Shown here: in pieces, positions 11,878-22,650 of the stretch
How positions within the stretch are numbered: position 1 is the stretch's first letter
How the letters are laid out: each line of letters begins with the position of its first letter
NCBI RefSeq assembly: GCF_032854445.1
Contig: NC_088299.1
Location: forward strand, 5,247,001-5,311,000
Direction: 5' to 3'
DNA length: 64,000 nt
Source: Liolophura sinensis
Lineage: Eukaryota; Mollusca; Polyplacophora; Chitonida; Chitonidae
Position numbers and translations under genes: made by a program
Notes under the pieces: model-generated
What the model was told of the DNA's origin: nothing
What the model saw: only the letters and a program-made list of their open reading frames with translations
The model's database searches: none

Positions 11878-14275
11878 GTACACATTAAACATGTAGGTAC
11901 ATAAAGATGATGCATGCCAGGTACACATTCTGAATGTGTGTTTTTATGCACAGCTGGTGTATACAGCACAGTATACAAGGGAGGCTGTCTCTCCCCTACT
12001 CCACGGTAGTATGTCACATCTTTTGCAACTGGAGGATGAATGCTATATTAATAAACATGTAGCTAAAGTGCCTTGTCACATTATATATCGCCCCAGTTAC
12101 AATGGAATTCTCTTAAAGGAAATGCACGGAAAGCACCGAGATGTGTACATTTTCTGACAGAATTTCTATATGTACTTAATCAATCGTCATCCTCGGTAAA
12201 ATATGAAATGAAACCTTTTTATGTAATTGTATGTCCACTTAGCTAAGCTTTTCCGAAAGACAAACCCGTTGACACATGTGATTTAGGTTTAACTAGACAT
12301 CTAGATCTGCACGTTCAAAACGAAAGAATTCGATGCATGTTACATAACCCAGACTGACGGGAAGCTTCTGGTTTTTATCTACGTTTGCCACTGCCGTATT
12401 TATCAAGCGTTTAATGCTGATATTAGTTATTTCGCATCTATTCACTCAGCAGAATATCAAAATGGCACTATCGTAGAGATCGAATCTGGTATCTAGCATC
12501 ATCAATAAGAAATTCTAGATTGATATAAGCTTAAGTTTGTTCTACTACAATCACACATAATAAAATCATAGAGCCTGACTATCTACGTGTTTCCCAATAG
12601 CCTCGCTTACCAGAGGGACAAGGCCATTCATACCCTGGCCCTTAAGACATTGCGAATAGCTGAAATCATGAAGTCAGTTGGATTTATTATCTTCTTGGGA
12701 AATCTCATAAAACACAACGAAAAGGTAGAATATTTATATAAAAACATTTATTGTTACAATAAATTAAATATTGATTAATGATGGTGAAATGAAAACCCAC
12801 AAATAAAACTGACCACTAGAAAACTGACTTCCCAACTGGTATGTTTAAAAGTATCACACCAGTAATTTGTTTGTTGAACTAAAAGCAGTTTTTATATTTA
12901 CCCCCCATGAAACGGAGATATGCCTTTCGCAAATCAATCCCAATCTGTGCTAAGATGATTTGCATACATTGATATAACGCCAGGGTTCTTCCTTATGCTT
13001 GTTACAAGACCTTTGCAATCGTCATATGCTCTACCTAACTTTTGTTTTGGAGATATTTATATCTGGAGTTTGGAAGACTTATGTCACAAGAACTCCACAG
13101 TTTACACTCATTCTAGCCGTTTGTTTTCTACGTCTGTATTTGTTTGTACTCGAAAGGGTTTGAGCTTTCATAATGGAATGGAAAAAAATTCATGTGCTTA
13201 AAAGGACTATGTTGCCCATTAGTGGCAGTCATGGAGTCGTTTGTGTAGCTTCTAATTAATTGGGAACTTCTTGTCTTCCACCAGTATGGTGTGAAAGCCT
13301 GCACATAAGATGTAGGAATATCTGCAAGAAACTCGCAAAAGGTCGAAGTCTTTTCCCGAGCACTCTTGTTTTCATCTCCCTTAAAACTGACCGCATTTGT
13401 ACCATTGATAATTCACTGAACAAGGCCTGAAAGAGTAACCATAAATAGGAAAATCAACGATAGGATCGAACTCAGCACCTCCGCATGCCTCTTGCTTGAG
13501 ACAGCTGGCTTGACTGTAAGACAGTGGCTCTGCTTGCTTGGGAATACTGTAAAATAATATCATAACTATTGCGACATACCGTTCAACAGTAAACAGTTCA
13601 ACTGTAAACAGTTCAACTGTAAAAATGCACACATGTGCAGCATTCGCTGACATTTTGTATCCATTAAGCGATATATTTATGATCGCATTATGTAACCTTT
13701 TATGTCGTCATCATTTAAAGTTAATGCCTAGTTAAGCTAAAGTAGTGCAATAAACCCGCCATCATACTCTCATTTGACATGTTTTACGGTACACACTGAG
13801 CGCCTGTTTCTGATTACGCCAAGGAATTTTTAAGATTTCTCTTACCTTAGAATCAGTCGTGAGCGTCTTAAGCTCTTAAACACGTATGACGGTATGTATG
13901 TAACCCTCCTCAAGAGCGTGCGTTCATGTAGTTTTGTATGGGTACAGTTGGTCTCTGTTGTGACATCATTAACATTAGCACGTCCAAGTTATGTTATAGA
14001 CTGGGTAATCCAAACATAATGGGATCTATGATCATTGTGTGGATACAATTGCTATCCTTTATGTACATGGTGTTAAATGTGATGCATGCTTTTCTCTCAG
14101 AAAATTTTAGATGATCCATAACCCATATTATTTTACGTTTTCCTTTCCACGTCCTTTCGAGACACAGTAGTTCATTTTACAGAAGTATGATGTGGAAAGC
14201 AATTATCTGATAAAATCCATTCATACGTTTTGTCAAAACGGCTTAAAGGAATCCACACACCGCCAGGGCAGAGCA

Positions 14276-14425
14276 ATGCTGGCTTCCTCTCTGGCTGTAG
14301 TGCTAAGGTCTTCAGCAACCGCTGGATGGTCGTGTGTTTCACCTGGGTTCTGCCCGATTTCCTCCGACCATAATGCTGGCAGTCGTCTTATAAGCGGGTA
14401 AGGCGTGCAACACCAATCAAATAAG
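14276..14425 (+). mobile_element. SINE family A, 5'-truncated copy
   Basis: Forward orientation without the tRNA head. It begins at AATGCTGGCTTCCTCTCTGG and continues through CAACCGCTGGATGGTCGTG, CACCTGGGTTCTGCCCG and CCATAATGCTGGCAG. It ends in CACCAATCAAATAAG. A 5' truncation is usual for retroposed copies. Confidence 0.7.
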
Positions 14426-14556
14426 CGGGCACCGTTCTCCAAACTCCTTGATTAGGAGATCTAATTGAGCTTGTCTATCGTCCTGTCCAAGGTATAATAC
14501 AAAGGGATCCGTTTGGTTCATGTAGAAAGACTTTCGGATTACACTCGTCTAATCCT

Positions 14557-14685
14557 GGGACCGGTTTCATGAAGCTCAGTTAGCGTTCAGTTGCCCTTAG
14601 CTAAGTGCACTTTGTATCTCTACATCACACGTTGCCATGTTAGTCAAGGGTTTACTTAAGTTCGTGAGCTTCATAAAACCGGCCC
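14557..14685. mobile_element. MITE-like element with 21-bp terminal inverted repeats
   Basis: The left end reads GGGACCGGTTTCATGAAGCT and the right end, reverse-complemented, reads GGGCCGGTTTTATGAAGCTC. After allowing a 1-base offset they pair over about 21 bases with two or three mismatches. The whole is about 129 bp, with no coding capacity. The collinear unit F runs straight through the site (CACTCGTCTGGTCCAGATAA near 22,219), so this is an insertion into unit E after the E/F duplication. The target-site duplication is not clear, so the DNA-transposon superfamily cannot be named. Confidence 0.65.
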
Positions 14686-16180
14686 AAGCTGATCTAAGAA
14701 TTTATAGACTGATATTTTCTATGTGGCTTGTCGAGTTCTTAGTATATTTCGGACGTCTTATCTCAATAGTTTGATGTATTACATGCGTCTTTGGTGGTTT
14801 GTTCAGATAATCCAACCTATCCCACCTCGCCTGTAGTCGGAGCTTTTTGTCCACAACTCCTTTCTAATTCCTGCGTTTCTTCTTTCGCATTTCCCCAGAC
14901 AACACAGGACACGAAGTAACTATTTAATGTCGCCAATTGACTTTGTAAACCGAGAGTGCTAGACACAGGTTACCTGTAACCACTTACCAACTACCAGACT
15001 CTCGTAGCTGTTCTGCTTTTATTCGCTATGCTGTAGCATCGTTTAATGTTTAGCTGCATAAATCAGCTATTCTGATGATAAATTAAACCTGCCAGAATTT
15101 CTATATTTGCACAAACAGTCTTCATGCCACAACTTTCCTGCCACAACATTGTTTTTTTTTGTAATGGATGAATTACCATATGATACACTTCATGCAAAAT
15201 GTATCTTGGATTTGAAAGGAAATTATCTGTATCTATGGGGCAGCCGCTCTCTTCTTTACTCCACGATAACAGGTCAAATCTTTTGCATTTGGGAGATGAA
15301 CGTTGTTAAGGCTAAACTGCCGTACCAAATTGTATTTCGCCACAATTACATTGGGATGCCCGCAACGGAAATACACAGAAAGCACCGGAACGTGTATATT
15401 TAAAAGATTTCCTGACCAAATTTCCATATGTACTTAATCAGTTTTCATGCCACAAAACTTCTCATCCATCACTTAGGTTGTGTCAGAACGAATTGCCATT
15501 TGATATGCCTCTACTTCACACAAAAAAGGGGAATGCACCTTGAAATTGAAATGAAAATATCTATGTCAACGTGCCACTTGAATTCGCTTTGCTATTTTTA
15601 GAGAAATGTCTCGTAAATTGCCAAAGTAAAAAAAAAAGTTTCATGTAATTGCATATTCACTTAGCTAAGCTTTATCGAAAGCCAAACGCTTTGCAAAATA
15701 TACTTTAAGCCTAACTTGACACCCAGATTTGCATATTCAAAATAAAGGAGTTCGGTGTACGTTACGTAACCCAGTCTGAAGATAAGATTCTGGTTTTATC
15801 GATGTTTGCCGCTGCTATATTTGTCCAGGTTTGCCACTGCTGTATTTATCCAGGTATGTCACTGCTGTATTTATCCAGGTTTGCCGCTGCTATATTTGTC
15901 CAGGTTTGCCACTGTTGTATTTATCCAGGTTTGCCACTGCTGTATTTATCCAGGTATGTCACTGCTGTATTTATCCAGGTTTGCCACTGCTGTATTTATC
16001 CAGGTATGTCACTGCTGTATCTATCCAGGTTTGCCACTGCTGTATTTATCCAGGTTTGTCACTGCTGTATTTATCCAGGCATGCCACTGCTGTAATTGTC
16101 CAGGTATGTCACTGCTGTATTTATCCAGGTATGCCACTGCTGTATTTATCCAGGTATGTTACTGCTGTATTTATCCAGGT

Positions 16181-17880
16181 ATGCCACTGCTGTATTTATC
16201 CAGGCATGCCACTGCTGTAATTGTCCAGGTATGCCACTGCTGTATTTATCCAGGTATGTTACTGCTGTATTTATCCAGGTTTGTCACTGCTGTATTTATC
16301 CAGGCATGCCACTGCTGTAATTGTCCAGGTATGTCACTGCTGTATTTATCCAGGTATACCACTGCTGTATTTATCCAGGTATGTTACTGCTGTATTTATC
16401 CAGGTTTGCCACTGCTGTATTTATCCAGGCATGCCACTGTTGTATTTATCCAGGTTTGCCACTGCTGTATTTATCCAGGTATGCCACTGCTGTAATTGTC
16501 CAGGTATGTCACTGCGGTATTTATCCAGGTATGCCACTGCTGTATTTATCCAGGTATGTTACTGCTGTATTTATCCAGGTATGCCACTGCTGTATTTATC
16601 CAGGTATGTCACTGCTGTATTTATCCAGGTATGTTACTGCTGTATTTATCCAGGTATGCCACTGCTGTATTTATCCAAGTATTCCACTGCTGTATTTATC
16701 CAGGTATGTTACTGCTGTATTTATCCAGGTATGCCACTGCTGTATTTATCCAGGTATGTTACTGCTGTATTTATCCAGGTATGTCACCGCTGTATTTATC
16801 CAGGTATACCACTGCTGTATTTATCCAGGTATGTTACTGCTGTATTTATCCAGGTATGCCACTACTGTATTTATCCAGGTATGTCACTGCTGTATTTATC
16901 CAGGTATGCCACCGCTGTATTTATCCAGGTATGTCACTGCTGTATTTATCCAGGTATGTTACTGCTGTATTTATCCAGGTATGCCACTGCTGTATTTATC
17001 CAGGTATGTCACTGCTGTATTTATCCAGGTATGCCACTGCTGTATTTATCCAGGTATATCACTGCTGTATTTATCCAGGTATGTTACTGCTGTATTTATC
17101 CAGGTATGTCACTGCTGTATTTATCCAGGTATGTTACTGCTGTATTTATCCAGGTATGCCACTGCTGTATTTATCCAGGTATGTCACTGCTGTATTTATC
17201 CAGGTTTGCCACTGCTGTGTTTATCCAGGTATGTCACTGCTGTATTTATCCAGGTATGTCACTGCTGTATTTATCCAGGTATGCCACCGCTCTGTTTATC
17301 CAGGTATGTCACTGCTGTATTTATCCAGGTATGTCACTGCTGTATTTATCCAGGTATACCACTGCTGTATTTATCCAGGTATGCCACCGCTCTATTTATC
17401 CAGGTATGTCGCTGCTGTATTTATCCAGGTATGTCACTGCTGTATTTATCCAGGTATACCACTGCTGTATTTATCCAGGTATGTCACTGCTGTATTTATC
17501 CAGGTATGCCACCGCTGTATTTATCCAGGTATGTCACTGCTGTATTTATCCAGGTATGTCACTGCTGTATTTATCCAGGTATGTCACTGCTGTATTTGTC
17601 CAGGTATATCACTGCTGTGTTTATCCAGGTATGTTACTGCTGTATTTATCCAGGTTTGCCACTGCTGTAATTGTCCAGGTATGTCACTGCTGTATTTATC
17701 CAGGTATGCCACTGCTGTATTTATCCAGGTTTGCCACTGCTGTATTTATCCAGGTATGTCACTGCTGTATTTATCCAGGTTTGCCACTGCTGTATTTATC
17801 CAGGTATGTCACTGCTGTATTTATCCAGGTATGTTACTGCTCTATTTATCCAGGTATGTCACTGCTGTATTTATCCAGGT
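16181..17880. repeat. First copy of a 1,700-bp (68-unit) tandem duplication inside the minisatellite
   Basis: The order of unit variants from 16,181 to 17,880 is repeated from 17,881 to 19,580. On the left the match breaks between 16,156 and 17,856 (ATGTT against ATGTC). On the right it breaks at 17,881 against 19,581 (ATGCC...CAGGC against ATGTC...CAGGT). Comparing the translations in three frames, I see one difference only, A at 16,752 against G at 18,452. Confidence 0.92.
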
Positions 17881-19580
17881 ATGCCACTGCTGTATTTATC
17901 CAGGCATGCCACTGCTGTAATTGTCCAGGTATGCCACTGCTGTATTTATCCAGGTATGTTACTGCTGTATTTATCCAGGTTTGTCACTGCTGTATTTATC
18001 CAGGCATGCCACTGCTGTAATTGTCCAGGTATGTCACTGCTGTATTTATCCAGGTATACCACTGCTGTATTTATCCAGGTATGTTACTGCTGTATTTATC
18101 CAGGTTTGCCACTGCTGTATTTATCCAGGCATGCCACTGTTGTATTTATCCAGGTTTGCCACTGCTGTATTTATCCAGGTATGCCACTGCTGTAATTGTC
18201 CAGGTATGTCACTGCGGTATTTATCCAGGTATGCCACTGCTGTATTTATCCAGGTATGTTACTGCTGTATTTATCCAGGTATGCCACTGCTGTATTTATC
18301 CAGGTATGTCACTGCTGTATTTATCCAGGTATGTTACTGCTGTATTTATCCAGGTATGCCACTGCTGTATTTATCCAAGTATTCCACTGCTGTATTTATC
18401 CAGGTATGTTACTGCTGTATTTATCCAGGTATGCCACTGCTGTATTTATCCGGGTATGTTACTGCTGTATTTATCCAGGTATGTCACCGCTGTATTTATC
18501 CAGGTATACCACTGCTGTATTTATCCAGGTATGTTACTGCTGTATTTATCCAGGTATGCCACTACTGTATTTATCCAGGTATGTCACTGCTGTATTTATC
18601 CAGGTATGCCACCGCTGTATTTATCCAGGTATGTCACTGCTGTATTTATCCAGGTATGTTACTGCTGTATTTATCCAGGTATGCCACTGCTGTATTTATC
18701 CAGGTATGTCACTGCTGTATTTATCCAGGTATGCCACTGCTGTATTTATCCAGGTATATCACTGCTGTATTTATCCAGGTATGTTACTGCTGTATTTATC
18801 CAGGTATGTCACTGCTGTATTTATCCAGGTATGTTACTGCTGTATTTATCCAGGTATGCCACTGCTGTATTTATCCAGGTATGTCACTGCTGTATTTATC
18901 CAGGTTTGCCACTGCTGTGTTTATCCAGGTATGTCACTGCTGTATTTATCCAGGTATGTCACTGCTGTATTTATCCAGGTATGCCACCGCTCTGTTTATC
19001 CAGGTATGTCACTGCTGTATTTATCCAGGTATGTCACTGCTGTATTTATCCAGGTATACCACTGCTGTATTTATCCAGGTATGCCACCGCTCTATTTATC
19101 CAGGTATGTCGCTGCTGTATTTATCCAGGTATGTCACTGCTGTATTTATCCAGGTATACCACTGCTGTATTTATCCAGGTATGTCACTGCTGTATTTATC
19201 CAGGTATGCCACCGCTGTATTTATCCAGGTATGTCACTGCTGTATTTATCCAGGTATGTCACTGCTGTATTTATCCAGGTATGTCACTGCTGTATTTGTC
19301 CAGGTATATCACTGCTGTGTTTATCCAGGTATGTTACTGCTGTATTTATCCAGGTTTGCCACTGCTGTAATTGTCCAGGTATGTCACTGCTGTATTTATC
19401 CAGGTATGCCACTGCTGTATTTATCCAGGTTTGCCACTGCTGTATTTATCCAGGTATGTCACTGCTGTATTTATCCAGGTTTGCCACTGCTGTATTTATC
19501 CAGGTATGTCACTGCTGTATTTATCCAGGTATGTTACTGCTCTATTTATCCAGGTATGTCACTGCTGTATTTATCCAGGT
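17881..19580. repeat. Second copy of the 1,700-bp tandem duplication
   Basis: Adjacent head-to-tail copy of 16,181-17,880. The single visible change is CCAGG to CCGGG at 18,452. Such identity in a repeat whose neighbouring units differ by several percent indicates a very recent event, a homogenising event, or an assembly duplication. Confidence 0.92.
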
Positions 19581-19853
19581 ATGTCACTGCTGTATTTATC
19601 CAGGTTTGCCACTGCTGTATTTATCCAGGTTTGCCACTGCTGTATTTATCCAGGTATGTCACTGCTGTATTTATCCAGGTATGTCACGGCTGTATTTATC
19701 CAGGTATGTCACTGCTGTATTTATCCAGGTTTGCCACTGCTGTATTTATCCAGGTATGTCACCGCTCTATTTATCCAGGTATGTCACTGCTGTATTTATC
19801 CAGGTTTGCCACTGCTGTATTTATCCAGGTATACCACTGCTGTTTTTATCCTG

Positions 19854-20811
19854 TGTTTAATGCTGATATTAGTGATATAGGATCTGGACTCTCAGTGTGA
19901 CATCGAGTAAGAAGCCTTCCAAGACAATGAACATCCACTTAGCCGAGCTTTGCCGAAAGCCAAACGCTTTTACCGGATATGGTTTGGGTCTAGCGTTTAA
20001 AATTTCGACCTTCGTAATCAAGTGTTATGAATTTGATCCAGATCTGACGGGACGCCTGTGGTAACATCCAGGTCTACCACTGCTATTTTTACCCAGCACT
20101 AAATGCAGGTATTTGAGATTGCGTATGTAGACATTCATTAAAATATTGGTTAACTTTTGCTGCAAAAAAAAATGCGGTTGAACATAGCCGTAGGAATCGA
20201 AATTCTGGCAAACTATCCAAACGAGTTATAATAACAAGATTCAGATTGATCCAAAATTTATTCCTATACAATTGCATATAATAAAACCCTGTCTATCATT
20301 TAAATCAGAACTAAATAAAGTCTTGCGTTGTTGTTTTTTGTTCTCCAGTGTCTACATATTAGCTCATTCTCTCCCTCACCAAGGAATAAACGCCATCCAT
20401 AGCTTTGTCCTTGAGACAATATGAATAGCTGAAATTCTGAAGTGATTTGGATTTAATACCTACTTGGGAAATCTCATAAACACAACGAAAAAGACGTAAT
20501 ATTTATAAAAAAAATTCAAAGAAATGTATTTTCTCTTACTGTCTCCTGACATATCTGAAGTGGTTCGCTGACATAGGGGTACCAGTATTAGGTGTGATAT
20601 GTTATCGTTGTAATTCATCGGATATTGAGTAACGCCAGTAAAATAAAAACACACCACCAGTGGCTCGTTTAAAAATAATACTTCAATAATTGGGCTAAAA
20701 AGCAATTTATATATCAAAGGCTCAGGAAATGATCAGGTTTTGGAGACTTGAGTCATCATATATAGGAATGCCTGTAAGTTGCCAAAGGTCAGTGTTGTTC
20801 TCCGAACACTA
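19854..20811. repeat. Alpha array unit E, part after the minisatellite
   Basis: Resumes with TGTTTAATGCTGATATTAGT, the same right flank as the single-copy site in unit D. AACATCCACTTAGCCGAGC is near 19,929. A second, unexpanded relative of the 25-bp segment (GTCTACCACTGCTATTTTTA) is near 20,071. GGGAAATCTCATAAACACAA is near 20,465 and GGGCTAAAAAGCAATTTATA near 20,693. No gene seen. Confidence 0.6.
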
Positions 20812-22650
20812 TTGTAAGACAATTTCTTAGGTATGGCCTGAAAGAATCAATAAAGTTGTAAATCAGAGAGACAATCGAACTCAACACCTCCACATGTCCC
20901 TTGTTTCAAACAACTGTCGTGGATGTAGGACAGTTGTGTTGCTCACCGGTAAGTGCTTTAAACATAATGCCGTAACTACTGCGATATGCTCTTCAGCACT
21001 ACGCTGTAGACATTACGGATATTTTTTTTAGCGTTCTCCGCCATTACGCAACCTTTTGTCCAGTCACCATTTTTGGCATTTAAGAATATTGCCTAGTTCA
21101 GTCAGAATAGCGCAATAAAAACTTGCCAGTATAACTCTCCATTGGCATGCCTTTATAGCATACATTGGGCACCTGTTTCTGATTACTTTCATGGAACTGA
21201 AAGGATTTCTTTTTCACTGGAATCGATCGTGAGCGTCCTAAACTCTAAAAACACGAGCACGGTTCCATACAGTTGTTTATGTGTACAGCTTGTCGCCATC
21301 GTGACGTCCATTTACATTTACAGCCTGGCGTGGACGTTATCTTACAGCCTGGTAATTCAAAAATACTGTAGTCTATAATCCTTGTAGAGATAATAAAATT
21401 CAAATCGTACGTTATGTTCAGAATAAAACCTTAACTGAGGTATATCTCCAGGAGAACGTATTTCGCCGGTTACGCCTTATCATTCGACAACAATAATAGT
21501 GTCGTCGCTGCTCTGGTTTTACTTTGTTTGCTGTACTATTTATGTTTGTGCATGTTTTCCGTCTCGAGAAAGGTGATAAAAATATTTAATGTGAGAATAC
21601 AGGCATGTGTCGCATCAATGAGGACAGCATAGAATCATTCTGACGTACCCAGATATTGTAAATTCTGGATAATCCTTAACCTAGCATTCTAAGCTTTCTT
21701 GTCCACTCCTTTCATGACACGGTGGTCAATTTTGAAGAAATATGATGTGGATAGTAGTTTCCAGATGGTCTGATAATATCCATTCATACGTTTTGTCAAA
21801 GCAGTTTAAAGGAGTCCGTGTGTCTTTGTGGAAAATTCACAAAATCCCATGCATTTTGTTAACAGAGTTTTGCAAGCAGAATAATGACCGCCTCCTGCAC
21901 AATCGGTTCCTATGTAAAGGCGCATCATTCCCTGATCTTACTATGCAGTGTTTGCGAACTATGTATTCACTTTACGGGCAAATTTATACAGAAACAGTGA
22001 CGTATAACATACGAGCAGAAAGAGTACGGTTCGGCCCACATACTTTAAGCTGACAATGTTCTCAAATGCACCTTGGTCAGAAAGTCTAATTTAGCCTCTG
22101 GTGCAGACTGACGTCTTTTCTTCTTGTTCAGGTAATTTACTGCATACAAACGGTGATAACCTTTTCAAGGTATAGCACAGCTGGATCCATTTGGATTACC
22201 TAGAAAGACTTTAGGATTTCACTCGTCTGGTCCAGATAATCTGATGTATTCCTTACGTCTGGTTAGTCTAAAAATTTACGTGTGGCTTGCCAAGTTCTTA
22301 ATGTATTCCATGCGTCTTGTATGGACAGTTTCAAGTATCACATGCGTCTTGGACAGATTTTCCACATAATCCATCCCATTCCTTATCGCCTGTGCAGTTG
22401 GAGCACTCGTTTCCCTCCTTGTTCATTTCTCCTTTTCAGCTTTCTTTTCCCCAGAGAATGTAAGGCACAAAGTAAACCATTTAAAGTTTAAAATGGTGCG
22501 TTGCTTATGGACTTCGTACACAGATATTGAAGGACACCAGTTACTTGTGATCATCTGCCAACTATCACATTGTCGTAAACCGGGATTCTGCTAGTGGACT
22601 AAGCATTCCCAAGACCTGGCACCTTTTCATTGCCCCAAATATGTGTGTAT
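20812..22650. repeat. Alpha array unit F
   Basis: The marker with GACAATCGAACTCAACACC is at about 20,870-20,930, CAATAAAAACTTGCCAG near 21,112 and CACCTGTTTCTGATTAC near 21,170. From 21,210 to about 22,600 it follows unit E closely (TATGATGTGGATAG, CGTTTTGTCAAAGCAG, GAAAGACTTTAGGATTTCAC). It lacks the minisatellite half. No conserved reading frame. Confidence 0.6.

Larger units (their letters stand above)
10577..13372. repeat. Alpha array unit D
   Basis: Starts at CTCCCTTAAAACTGAT; the tRNA-like marker is at 10,660-10,740 and CAATAAAACCTGTCATCATA at about 10,945. ACATAACCCAGACTGACGGG lies near 12,341. The unexpanded ancestor of the unit-E minisatellite is at about 12,382-12,406 (TTTGCCACTGCC then GTATTTATCAAG), flanked on the right by CGTTTAATGCTGATATTAG exactly as in unit E. 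GGGAAATCTCATAAAACACA is near 12,699 and TGAACTAAAAGCAG near 12,875. It is the best reference for what unit E looked like before expansion. Confidence 0.65.
13373..15803. repeat. Alpha array unit E, part before the minisatellite
   Basis: Starts at CTCCCTTAAAACTGAC; the tRNA-like marker with GGATCGAACTCAG is at 13,445-13,525 and CAATAAACCCGCCATCATAC near 13,748. A short 15-bp tandem motif (GTTCAACTGTAAACA) occurs at 13,585-13,623. From about 13,840 to 14,560 it is collinear with unit F at 21,210-22,240; for example TCCATTCATACGTTTTGTCA is exact at 14,216 and 21,778. GTTCGGTGTACGTTACGTAA near 15,751 leads into the minisatellite. Two mobile elements (14,276-14,425 and 14,557-14,685) sit inside. 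Confidence 0.6.
15804..19853. repeat. 4,050-bp minisatellite: 162 units of 25 bp
   Basis: Every unit has the core TATTTATCCAG followed by GT, a variable five bases (ATGTC, ATGCC, ATGTT, TTGCC, ATACC, ATATC) and ACTGCTG. The register never slips: unit starts fall at 15,804 + 25n through to 19,829. Common variants are TGTAATTGTCCAG units and CACCGCTC units. Because 25 is not a multiple of 3 and the usual unit has no stop in any forward frame, all three forward frames stay open for long runs (up to 659 codons). Each runs through the same 25-residue cycle rich in Cys, Ile and Tyr. Stops arise mainly from the GTAATTG variants. I regard these frames as a by-product, not genes. Left and right flanks match alpha unit D. 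Confidence 0.97.

Noticed and set aside
6265-13653. Similar minus-strand frames at 6,265-6,495 and 13,381-13,653 (both with GGAEF/RGAEF) as paralogous exons
   Set aside because: They come from the shared alpha-unit start marker. The same place in unit D has an in-frame stop, and there is no protein-family signal.
15804-19853. CRISPR-like array
   Set aside because: Units are directly adjacent with no unique spacers, and the genome context is eukaryotic. It is a plain minisatellite; the same holds for the 49-bp array at 50.1-51.0 kb.
15806-19900. Long open frames (up to 659 codons) read as a repetitive Cys-rich secreted or structural protein
   Set aside because: They exist in three forward frames at once with the same 25-residue cycle. 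They follow from a stop-free 25-bp repeat, and the single-copy ancestors in other units have no such frame.
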